From positions 4,630,501-4,694,500 of the forward strand of contig NC_018012.1 in NCBI RefSeq assembly GCF_000227745.2: 64,000 nt of DNA, written 5' to 3'. The translations under genes were made by a program, and so were the position numbers. Shown here one piece after another: positions 42,804 through 51,262 of this stretch; the stretch's first letter is position 1, and each line of letters opens with the position of its first letter. The DNA is from Thiocystis violascens DSM 198 (GTDB lineage: Bacteria > Pseudomonadota > Gammaproteobacteria > Chromatiales > Chromatiaceae). The notes below the pieces were generated by a model, which was given only the letters and a program-made list of their open reading frames with translations, did not search any database and had not been told where the DNA came from.

Positions 42804-44432
42804 GCCGTTTAATGTGATATCCAGCTCCCAAGGCCACGATCAAGCAAAAAAGGTCTGTAAAAAGTGGATTTGACACTAATTGCATGTCCAGTTATTACAT
42901 TAATTCTACTTTGTTAGCTTGACATAAGCTTATGATTTTCAAATATTATTTTCAGGGAAAATTTTATTTGGAAATGGCAGATCATGGCTAACGCGATTGG
43001 TAGCGAAACCGATGCGATGTTAAAAAACATGGTTGGTAACCTCTCCGCTCATCTGGAGGATTATCACGAATTTTTTCAAAACGAAACAGCTGATGGTCAT
43101 GAACTGAGTCGAGCTTACATCATGGGTCTTCTCAAAACTGAAGCCGGAAAACGGAATCTCGAACGCATCAACGAAGAAATTGATGTGTCCGGTGGTGATG
43201 GTTATCAACGGATCCAACAGTTCATCACAGATTCACCGTGGTCGGCGGGAAACCTCATCGGTGCGATCGCCCAAGACACCTCAAGTCTGTATGCGAATCA
43301 GCCGAATTATCGCGGTCGGGATGTCGGCTACATCATTGATGAGTCAGCGCATCTCAAGAAAGGCAAGTATTCCGTTGGCGTCGCGCGGCAATATGCCGGT
43401 GTCATTGGTAAGGTTGAGAATTGCCAGGTAGGCGTTTATGCCAGCTTAGTTTGGGAATCACAGAGCACGTTAATTAATGAGCGGTTGTTCCTTCCAACGT
43501 CCTGGACCGCTGATTTAAAGCGATGTGACCAAGCGGGTATTCCTGAAGAGGCACGTCAGTTTAAAACGAAGATCGAACTCGCACTGGAGATGATTCAATC
43601 CGATCTGGCGGCGGGCGTAGACATTGGTTGGGTGGGCGGTGATGGCCTGTACGGACACGGGTTAGAGCTTGGTGTTTCTTTAGATAACATAGGGTTAAAT
43701 TTTCTGCTTGATGTTCATTGCGATCAGATGATCTATCCCCTCAAACCCATTCTATCGGTTCCGGAATCCGCTGGGCGAGGACGAAAGCCAACCAAACTTC
43801 AAGCTGATCGCGACCCCACGCAAGTGAGATGGTATGCCGACCATCTTTATCCTTTCCAATGGCGCACGATGGCCGTTCGCAATGGGGCCAAAGGGCCGAT
43901 CACGCTGTCCGTTCATACCGCTCCCGTGTGGGTTTGGGATGGCAAGTCGGAGCGCGTGACCGAGCGGGTATTGGTCATCAGCCGAAATCACGCGGACAAC
44001 AAGATCAAATACTCACTCAGTAATGTCGATTATCGGAGCACCCCGATCGAAAGGCTGGCTTACATGCAAGCACAGCGCTATTGGGTTGAACGGGCATTTC
44101 AAGAAGCCAAAAGCGAATTAGGAATGTCAGATTATCAAGTCAGAAAATGGAATGCCTGGCACCACCATATGGCGCTGGTGATGTTGTCGCTGTCCTTTAT
44201 TGTTAAAGAGCGTCTTTTGCACAAAACCGATTATCCATTGGTGAGTTGCCGTGATCTTCGGCTTCTCATCATCGCTTTACTACTCAACGATCCGGATGCG
44301 GTCGAAAAAAGAATCCAGCAAATGCGGGTCAGGCATGAGCAAAGGCGCAAGGATATCGAGCGTTATTACAAGCTGACCGCGACGGGATAGTCAATGCGTT
44401 TGAATTAAAGTAACAAAGTAGAATTAAACGGC
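42804..44432 (+). mobile_element. IS701-family element (about 1.63 kb)
   Basis: Inverted ends GCCGTTTAAT (42804) and ATTAAACGGC (ending 44432) flank the transposase, with possible 4-bp duplication TATA on both sides. The ends are inferred by eye and could shift by a few bases. AT-rich compared with its surroundings. Confidence 0.7.
42984..44390 (+). CDS. IS701-family DDE transposase
   Basis: 468 residues. N-terminal region AYIMGLLKTEAGKRNLERI and YQRIQQFITDSPW is typical; then GYIIDESAHLKKGKYSVGVARQY (first Asp in IIDES), GWVGGDGLYGHG (second Asp) and RYWVERAFQEAKSELGMSDYQVRKW (Glu). It is intact by length. Neighbouring AT content and codon use differ from the high-GC host genes, so recent acquisition is likely. 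Confidence 0.9.
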   Translation: MANAIGSETDAMLKNMVGNLSAHLEDYHEFFQNETADGHELSRAYIMGLLKTEAGKRNLERINEEIDVSGGDGYQRIQQFITDSPWSAGNLIGAIAQDTSSLYANQPNYRGRDVGYIIDESAHLKKGKYSVGVARQYAGVIGKVENCQVGVYASLVWESQSTLINERLFLPTSWTADLKRCDQAGIPEEARQFKTKIELALEMIQSDLAAGVDIGWVGGDGLYGHGLELGVSLDNIGLNFLLDVHCDQMIYPLKPILSVPESAGRGRKPTKLQADRDPTQVRWYADHLYPFQWRTMAVRNGAKGPITLSVHTAPVWVWDGKSERVTERVLVISRNHADNKIKYSLSNVDYRSTPIERLAYMQAQRYWVERAFQEAKSELGMSDYQVRKWNAWHHHMALVMLSLSFIVKERLLHKTDYPLVSCRDLRLLIIALLLNDPDAVEKRIQQMRVRHEQRRKDIERYYKLTATG

Positions 44433-44550
44433 TATATATTGCCCGGCAGCGTCTTGATCTGTAGGATAAAGGCTGCGCAAACAACTGATAAAGTATGGCG
44501 ATCTTATAATCTTTGGCATTACCTGCAACCTGTTATGAGAACATTAAGAA

Positions 44551-45486
44551 GTGAGAACCCATTACGATAATTTACAGGTTTCCAAATACGCGAGTGATCG
44601 TGTAATTCGTGCTGCATGGAAGAGTCTTGCTCAGGAGTGGCACCCAGATAAACACCCAAGCAATCGACAGGAAGCCGAACGAATCCTTAAAATAATAAAT
44701 AAAGCCTATGATGTATTATCAAATCCAGAGACAAGAAAAACGCATGACGAATGGATTAATTCTCAACTCGATGCCAAGAGCAATTCAAAACATAGCAACA
44801 CATCCAGTAATAGCAGAAAGGCTAACGTTGATACAGAATGCGTTTGCGATACAGACCCGCTTTTCGATGAGGCGGTCGTGATCGTCGTCGAGAGTCGGCG
44901 CGCATCCATCTCTGGGGTCCAGCGACGGCTCAAGATCGGCTACAACCGCGCCGCCCGGATGATCGAGGAAATGGAACGCATTGGGATAGTTGGGCCTCCT
45001 GAATCAAATGGAAGTCGTGAAGTATTGGCTCCACTACCAATAAATAATGCGAGTGGAGACTATATTGGTTTAATCTGTCCTAAATGTTTTAAAGAAAGTA
45101 AATATTACATAGAAAATTTTAAAGAAGAAGAAATGTGTCGGCATTGTAAAACAGTTTTTAAATATTGGCTTGTCAAGGTACGCGCCAAGCGATCTCAATT
45201 TAACCGGTCAAGAAATACAAGGTCATATTTTCTGAGGGTGATTGATTTTATTGACTTGGAACACTTGATCGAATTTGAAAATCCAGGCCATGGAGATTTC
45301 GAGCTTAGGGCGAAAGATTTGATTTCCTTGAATTACCTGAATGGCAATTTACGCTTAATCCATAATTATACAATTAATCAGTACGTCTTGATCGGTTCAA
45401 GATCGACAAAAAAATCTAAAATCAAATCTTTACTATTCTATTTGATTATTTTCCTAATCATTTTTATTTTTTTCCAAAACCAATAG
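44551..45486 (+). CDS. J-domain / FtsK-gamma-domain / zinc-ribbon chimeric membrane protein
   Basis: 311 residues from GTG 44551. Residues 1-70 are a J-domain with the HPD tripeptide (WHPDKHPSN, 30-38) and DVLSNPETRKTHDEW. A Ser/Asn linker follows. Residues about 100-158 are an FtsK gamma domain, the DNA-reading winged helix: ESRRASISGVQRRLKIGYNR, then AARMIEEMERIGIVG. CPKC (177-180) and CRHC (196-199) form a zinc ribbon. A final hydrophobic helix (LLFYLIIFLIIFIFF) may anchor it. The gamma part is GC-rich and very close to the neighbouring ftsK end; the rest is AT-rich. No function is known; it could bind KOPS-like DNA and recruit DnaK. It lies convergent to ftsK. Confidence 0.75.
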   Translation: MRTHYDNLQVSKYASDRVIRAAWKSLAQEWHPDKHPSNRQEAERILKIINKAYDVLSNPETRKTHDEWINSQLDAKSNSKHSNTSSNSRKANVDTECVCDTDPLFDEAVVIVVESRRASISGVQRRLKIGYNRAARMIEEMERIGIVGPPESNGSREVLAPLPINNASGDYIGLICPKCFKESKYYIENFKEEEMCRHCKTVFKYWLVKVRAKRSQFNRSRNTRSYFLRVIDFIDLEHLIEFENPGHGDFELRAKDLISLNYLNGNLRLIHNYTINQYVLIGSRSTKKSKIKSLLFYLIIFLIIFIFFQNQ

Positions 45487-45731
45487 CATGTCGTGTGAAA
45501 AGAGTTCTGAAAGCGAAAGGGGTTTTGCATCAATCAGCTAGCGACCAGATCCATCACGCCGATTAGAACCATCGCGTTATACATAAGTCCGTAACCCTTT
45601 GATATTTATAGCGCACGATTTGGTTCGTATTCCATAAAATTCAACAACTTACAGAGATGTGTGTAACGCGATGGATTATAACCCACAAAAAATAGCATGA
45701 ATAAGATACACGGGGAAAAATAATTGCATCT

Positions 45732-48278
45732 CTATTGATTTTCGTTTGGAAAATCTGACGGGTTTCTCTGTTGCAGAACCTCCCGACTCCCGTTGGTCTC
45801 GGCGGGGCCAACGATGCCGATGCGCTCCATTTCCTCGATCATGCGGGCGGCGCGGTTATAACCAATCTTGAGCCGGCGCTGGACGCCCGAGATGGATGCG
45901 CGGCGGCTCTCCACCACGATCTGGCGCGCTTCGTCGAACAGCGGGTCGGTATCCTCGGTCTCGCCGCGCGGCTCGGGGTCGATGCCCGGCAGCGATTCGG
46001 ACGGCTCCCGCAGGACATCGTCGATGTAGCTCGGGGGACCGTACTGCTGCTTGAGAAAATCCACGACGTGATGGACCTCGTGATCGTCGACGAAGGCGCC
46101 ATGCACGCGCTGCGGGATATTGCCGCCCGGCGGCAGATAGAGCATGTCGCCATGGCCGAGCAATTGCTCGGCACCCATCTGATCGAGCACGGTACGCGAG
46201 TCGATCCGCGAGGACACCTGGAAGGCAATGCGGGTAGGGATGTTGGCCTTGATCAGGCCGGTTAGCACGTCCACCGAGGGGCGCTGGGTGGCGAGCAGCA
46301 AGTGGATGCCCGAGGCGCGCGCCTTCTGCGCTAGACGCGCGATCAGCTCCTCGACCTTCTTGCCGACGACCATCATCATGTCGGCGAGTTCGTCGATGAT
46401 GACGACGATATAGGGCAGATGGCCGAGCGTGGGCACCGCGACGCCGGACTCCAGGTCGAAATCGGCGCCGAGGATCGGGTCCGGAATCGGTTCGCCAGCG
46501 GCCTCGGCCTCGGCGATCTGACGATTGTAGCCGCCGATGTTGCGCACCCCGAGCTTGGCCATCAGCCGGTAGCGGCGTTCCATTTCGCCGACACACCAGC
46601 GCAGGGCGTTGGCGGCCTCCTTCATGTCGGTGACGACGGGTGTCAGCAGGTGCGGAATGCCCTCGTAGACCGAGAGTTCCAGCATCTTGGGGTCGACCAT
46701 GATGAGCCGCACGTCCTCCGGCCCGGCCTTGTAGAGCAGGCTGAGGATCATGGCGTTGATGGCGACCGACTTGCCGGAACCGGTGGTGCCCGCGATCAGC
46801 GCATGCGGCATGCGCGCCAGATCGACCACCACCGGCAGGCCGGAGATGTTGGTGCCCATGCCCAGGGTCAGCGGCGAGGCGGCCTCCTGGTAGATCGCGG
46901 AGGCGAAGATTTCGCGCAGGAAGACCGTTTCGCGCTCTTTGTTGGGGATCTCGATGCCAATCACCGATTTGCCCGGAATGATCTCGACCACGCGCACGCT
47001 GATGGTTGAAAGCGCGCGCGCCAGATCGCGGGCCAGTCCGGTGATTTTGCTGGCCTTGATGCCGGGGGCCAGTTGCAGCTCGAAAAGCGTGACCACGGGA
47101 CCGGGGTAGACGGCGACGACCCGGACCTCGACCCCGAAATCCGCCAGATTGGATTCCACCTGACGCGAGAGATCCTCGATCTGTTCCTCGGAGTAGCCGC
47201 GTCCGGTCTTGCGCGGCGCGTCCAGCAGATCCAGCGGCGGGCGGGCCTGTTCGCCGGGTGGGGTGCGGTCGAACGGCCGTTCGCTGACGCTTGGCGCGGC
47301 TGGGGGTTGCGGCGCGGCCTTCGCAATCGACCGTAGTATCTTTTTCACTCGCGGAGCCTCAAGCGGGACCGGTTTCTGTCCACGCATCAGATCCGTCATG
47401 GACAGCCTGTCATCCGCCTCGTCGAGTGACTCCGCCGCCAGCGCCTCGGGCTCGGCCATGTCGCGTTGTACCCCCTGTGGCAGTCGCCCCAAAGGTCGCC
47501 GAGGACGGGGCGCGGGGATCTCCTCCGCGGATTCTGGCCATCGAGAGGTTGATGACGGAGGGTCGATGAGGTTCAGCTCGCTGGGCAAACCGCTCTGAGC
47601 GCCATCGGTTTCCGCCGGATCCCGGCCGCGGGCGAACGCGAGACGCGCGGTGGCGCCGGACAACCCGGACCAGACCGCGCGCGCGCCATGGAGGACGACG
47701 GCGCCCAGGCTATCCAGCAGCTTCAGCCAGGAGATGCCGGAAAACAGGGTCGCGCTGACCAGCAAGGCGCCGCCCAAGAGTAAATCGGTGCCTGCCAGGT
47801 TGAAGGTGTCCAGCATCCGGCGACTGACCAGCAGCCCGAGTCCTCCGCCGGCGCCATTGGGCAGATTGAAGCCGAAGGTTCCGATATGGAGCGAGGCATA
47901 GCCGCAACCCGCGGCCAGCGTGACCAGGAAACCGACCCAGCGCAGCGAGAGCAGCCAGGCCCTTTGAGAGGGATCCTCGCCGCGTCCGCGAAACACCAGC
48001 CAGGCGCTCCAGGCCACCATGAAGGGCAGTAAATAGGCAAAAAACCCAAACAGATAGAGGACGACATCCGCGAACCAGGCGCCGGCGCGACCGCCGGCAT
48101 TGGTCACCAGACTGGTTTCGCCCACATAGGACCAGCCGGGATCCGCCGGCGAATAACTCGCCAGCGAAATCGCCAGATAAATCGCCACGCACATGAGCGA
48201 CCACATGGCGCCCTCGCGCAACGCGCGCTCCACGTAATCGCTGAATGTCAATTGACCGTAGCGTGTTGCCTGTGCCAT
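45732..48278 (-). CDS. ftsK: DNA translocase FtsK
   Basis: 848 residues from ATG 48278 (GGAGAGACGC before). Four to five N-terminal membrane helices (about 25-230) tether it to the division septum. A Pro-rich linker, the alpha and beta motor domains with Walker A GTTGSGKS and Walker B-region YIVVIIDELADMMMV, and a C-terminal gamma winged helix (SGVQRRLKIGYNRAARMIEEM) follow. FtsK pumps DNA to the dif site and activates XerCD. Its last 13 residues (after SREVL) read QQRNPSDFPNENQ in AT-rich DNA, unlike the usual REVLAP end, suggesting the tail was swapped by the adjacent island. Confidence 0.95.
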   Translation of the reverse strand: MAQATRYGQLTFSDYVERALREGAMWSLMCVAIYLAISLASYSPADPGWSYVGETSLVTNAGGRAGAWFADVVLYLFGFFAYLLPFMVAWSAWLVFRGRGEDPSQRAWLLSLRWVGFLVTLAAGCGYASLHIGTFGFNLPNGAGGGLGLLVSRRMLDTFNLAGTDLLLGGALLVSATLFSGISWLKLLDSLGAVVLHGARAVWSGLSGATARLAFARGRDPAETDGAQSGLPSELNLIDPPSSTSRWPESAEEIPAPRPRRPLGRLPQGVQRDMAEPEALAAESLDEADDRLSMTDLMRGQKPVPLEAPRVKKILRSIAKAAPQPPAAPSVSERPFDRTPPGEQARPPLDLLDAPRKTGRGYSEEQIEDLSRQVESNLADFGVEVRVVAVYPGPVVTLFELQLAPGIKASKITGLARDLARALSTISVRVVEIIPGKSVIGIEIPNKERETVFLREIFASAIYQEAASPLTLGMGTNISGLPVVVDLARMPHALIAGTTGSGKSVAINAMILSLLYKAGPEDVRLIMVDPKMLELSVYEGIPHLLTPVVTDMKEAANALRWCVGEMERRYRLMAKLGVRNIGGYNRQIAEAEAAGEPIPDPILGADFDLESGVAVPTLGHLPYIVVIIDELADMMMVVGKKVEELIARLAQKARASGIHLLLATQRPSVDVLTGLIKANIPTRIAFQVSSRIDSRTVLDQMGAEQLLGHGDMLYLPPGGNIPQRVHGAFVDDHEVHHVVDFLKQQYGPPSYIDDVLREPSESLPGIDPEPRGETEDTDPLFDEARQIVVESRRASISGVQRRLKIGYNRAARMIEEMERIGIVGPAETNGSREVLQQRNPSDFPNENQ

Positions 48279-48550
48279 GCGTCTCTCCAAAATTGATCGA
48301 CGTATTCTAGCCTTACCGATGATTTTTCGCGCGGTTTCCACACGGATGGCCGTTCGTGGCAGGGGGGTGCGCGGCGCGGGAATCGCTTGGCGATTCCGCG
48401 AATGTCGATCCAGGTCACTGCCTGCCTGGATCAGGCGAGTGCTATGATTCCCTCTTTTTCAGGGTAGCAAGGGCGTGTCGCACCGATCGCCGCTGGCGGC
48501 CGCGCGGCCGGGATCGCTAGACTCTTCCATGGCTCCGGACGCGATTTGGC

Positions 48551-51262
48551 ATGAAAGTTCGTATCACAAGCAAGCTGCTGATCGTTTTGATCCTCACCGC
48601 GCTCGTTCCGCTGCTGGTCGTCGGCTGGGTCGGGTATCGCAGTACTCTCAGCATCAGCCAGATCGCTTCGCAGGCCAACCGCGAGGTCGCCGAGCTGGCG
48701 ATGTCCGACAGTAGCGCGGCCCTGTCCGACGAACTCAAAACCCGCTTGCTGGCCCTCACCGAACGCCATGCCGGCGATGTCAACGAAATCCTGAAGCAGG
48801 TGCAGGGCGATACGGTGAAACTGGCCGATTTCGGCACCTATCTCTACAACCATGCCGAGACCCTGAAACGCTACGCCTTGCCAAGTACCTACGAACCCGC
48901 GCCGGAGCACAAATCCTTCGGCAGCCGTCAGGAAAACCGCAATTCCTGGCTTGCTGTCTTCGGCAGCGGGGTCGATGAAAAGGGGCGGGTCAGCAAGGAG
49001 ACGCTGAAAGAAATTCAACTGACCGAGTATATGGATATCCTCTTTAACAGCATCGCCGCGACCAATCCCTACGCGGTCCAGATGTACATCAATACCGCCG
49101 GACAGTTGTCACGCGGCATGCCGTTCGTCAACGGCGAATTTACCTGGGTCGATGGCCCGCAACAGTTCAGCCAGGCACCCGATGTCACCGCCTTCGATTT
49201 CTATTATCTGGCCGACGCCGCGCATAACCCGGATCGCGGCCCCGAGTGGACCGAACTCTACTGGGATCCGGCGGGTCTTGGCTGGATGGTCTCCAGCATC
49301 GCGCCGGTCTATCGCGGGGATCGAGTGGTCGCCGTCACCGGCATCGATATCACGCTCGATCAGATCGTCAAGGGCATCCTGAACCTCCAGGTCGAGCAGA
49401 GCGGTTTCGCCTTTCTGATGTCGCGTACCGGTCAGGCCATCGCGTTCCCGGAACGGGCGTCCGAGTTTCTCGAATTCCAGGGGAGTTTCGAGGGCGAATT
49501 CAAGCGCAACGAGGCCTTTGCCCATCAGTTGACCAAGGTGCGCGATCCGGCCTTTCAGCGGATTGTCGCGGCCATGAGCCAGGGTGGGCACGAACTGACC
49601 ACCTACACCGATTCCAAGACCGGCAAGGAGTATTTTCTCGCCTATCACCCGATCCCGGTCACGGGCTGGAGCGTCGCTATCGCGGTGCCCGTGCAGGAGG
49701 TGATCGCGCCAGCGCTGCTCACCAACCGGAAGATCGAGCAGAGCCGCGAGCGCACCGCCGCCATGCTGAACGCGCGCGCGCAGTCGCTGGTCGAGACCTT
49801 TTTGTGGCTGCTCTTTGGGATCGTGCTGGCCTTGATCCCGGTCGCGCTGATTTTCGCGCGCACGATTTCGCGACCGATCCATACGTTGGCCGAGGGTTCG
49901 CGACGGGTTGGCGCGGGAGAACTCGGTCATCGGATCCAACTGCATTCCGGTGACGAAATCGAGGATTTGGCGGTGACCTTCAATCAGATGGCGGACGATC
50001 TGCAGACCAAGATCGACGAGATCGAGACTGCCAACCTGGAATTGATGGAACTCGATCAGCTCAAGTCCAAATTCATCTCGATGGCCTCGCATGAGCTGCG
50101 CACGCCGCTGATCGCCATCCAGGGTTATGTGGATCTGATTCGCGAGGGGAAAGGGGGGGAGATTTCACCGGCCCAGCACAAGATGCTGGAGACGGTCTCG
50201 CGCAACGCGACCCGGCTGGCCCGCATCGTCGCCGAACTGCTCGACATTTCGCGCATCGAGGAGAATAAACTGGTGCTGGAACGCATGCCGGTTTCGCTGA
50301 GCCGGATCGTCCGGGAGATTGCCGACGAACAGCAGCCCTATCTCGACAGTCGGGGACATACGCTGACCCTGGAACTCGCCGAGGATCTGCCGCTGGTCGA
50401 CGGCGATCTGGACCGCTTGTCCCAGGTGGTGATCAACCTGCTGGGGAATGCGGTCAAATACACCCCCGACGGGGGGAGAATCAAGATACGGGTCCAGGCG
50501 GAGGCGGGACAGGTGCATCTGCAGGTGAGCGATAACGGCATCGGAATTCGCCAGGAGGATCTTGGGAAACTCTTCAAGCGGTTCTCGACGCTCGGCGATA
50601 TCACCAAGCACCGCACCGGCAAGAACGAATTCATGGCGGGCGGAACCGGTCTCGGGCTCTCCATCGTTCAGGGAATCGTGCAGGCTCACGAGGGCGAGAT
50701 CCGGGTGGAGAGCGAATACGGCCAGGGCAGCACCTTCCATGTGATCCTGCCGATCGCCGCGGATCAGACGCCGATCAGCGACGACTCCGTCGTCAGGCCG
50801 CCGCGTGCGTGCGCGGCGGACGAGAGTGCGCCCGCGTTCAAGGTCATTCATTTCGAGCAACCGGAGGAGCCCCAGATCGATCTGCCTGCGGATGAGCGTC
50901 TTTCCATCCTGGTGGTCGATGACGAGGCGGATGTGATCACGTTCACGCGCGATCTGCTCGAAGAGCACTATACGATTCTCAGCGCGCTGACCAGCGCGAC
51001 CGCCATCCGGGAGGCGATCAGCCGCAAGCCGGATCTGGTGCTGCTGGATGCCTGGATTCCCGGCATTTCCGGCTACGATATCTGTCGCACCCTCAAGCGC
51101 AACAGCAACACGCGGGATACGCCGATCATCATCTTCACCGCCGCCACCCAGCAAATCGACGAACAGCGCGCGCGCGAGGCTGGCGCGGACGGCTTTGTCA
51201 CCAAGCCCTTCCGCCGCGAACAGATGATCGAGTTGATCGAGAGCTTCCGGGGTCGCGCCTAA
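48551..51262 (+). CDS. Hybrid sensor histidine kinase with Cache-type sensor and receiver domain
   Basis: 903 residues. A membrane helix (about 7-28) and a large extracytoplasmic double-Cache-like sensor (to about 390; AYHPIPVTGWSVAIAVPVQEV) precede a second helix (VETFLWLLFGIVLALIPVALIF). HAMP, then HisKA with phospho-acceptor MASHELRTPL, and HATPase with N box LLGNAVKYTPDGG and G boxes SDNGIGI and GGTGLGLSIV follow. The receiver domain at the C-terminus has LVVDDEAD, LLDAWIPGISGYD and TKPF. It overlaps the next kinase gene by one base (TAATG). Confidence 0.92.
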   Translation: MKVRITSKLLIVLILTALVPLLVVGWVGYRSTLSISQIASQANREVAELAMSDSSAALSDELKTRLLALTERHAGDVNEILKQVQGDTVKLADFGTYLYNHAETLKRYALPSTYEPAPEHKSFGSRQENRNSWLAVFGSGVDEKGRVSKETLKEIQLTEYMDILFNSIAATNPYAVQMYINTAGQLSRGMPFVNGEFTWVDGPQQFSQAPDVTAFDFYYLADAAHNPDRGPEWTELYWDPAGLGWMVSSIAPVYRGDRVVAVTGIDITLDQIVKGILNLQVEQSGFAFLMSRTGQAIAFPERASEFLEFQGSFEGEFKRNEAFAHQLTKVRDPAFQRIVAAMSQGGHELTTYTDSKTGKEYFLAYHPIPVTGWSVAIAVPVQEVIAPALLTNRKIEQSRERTAAMLNARAQSLVETFLWLLFGIVLALIPVALIFARTISRPIHTLAEGSRRVGAGELGHRIQLHSGDEIEDLAVTFNQMADDLQTKIDEIETANLELMELDQLKSKFISMASHELRTPLIAIQGYVDLIREGKGGEISPAQHKMLETVSRNATRLARIVAELLDISRIEENKLVLERMPVSLSRIVREIADEQQPYLDSRGHTLTLELAEDLPLVDGDLDRLSQVVINLLGNAVKYTPDGGRIKIRVQAEAGQVHLQVSDNGIGIRQEDLGKLFKRFSTLGDITKHRTGKNEFMAGGTGLGLSIVQGIVQAHEGEIRVESEYGQGSTFHVILPIAADQTPISDDSVVRPPRACAADESAPAFKVIHFEQPEEPQIDLPADERLSILVVDDEADVITFTRDLLEEHYTILSALTSATAIREAISRKPDLVLLDAWIPGISGYDICRTLKRNSNTRDTPIIIFTAATQQIDEQRAREAGADGFVTKPFRREQMIELIESFRGRA

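Noticed and set aside
42850..42877. A fourth TGT...ACA activator site before the IS701 element
   Set aside because: Spacing is N14 and the core differs from the three real-looking sites.
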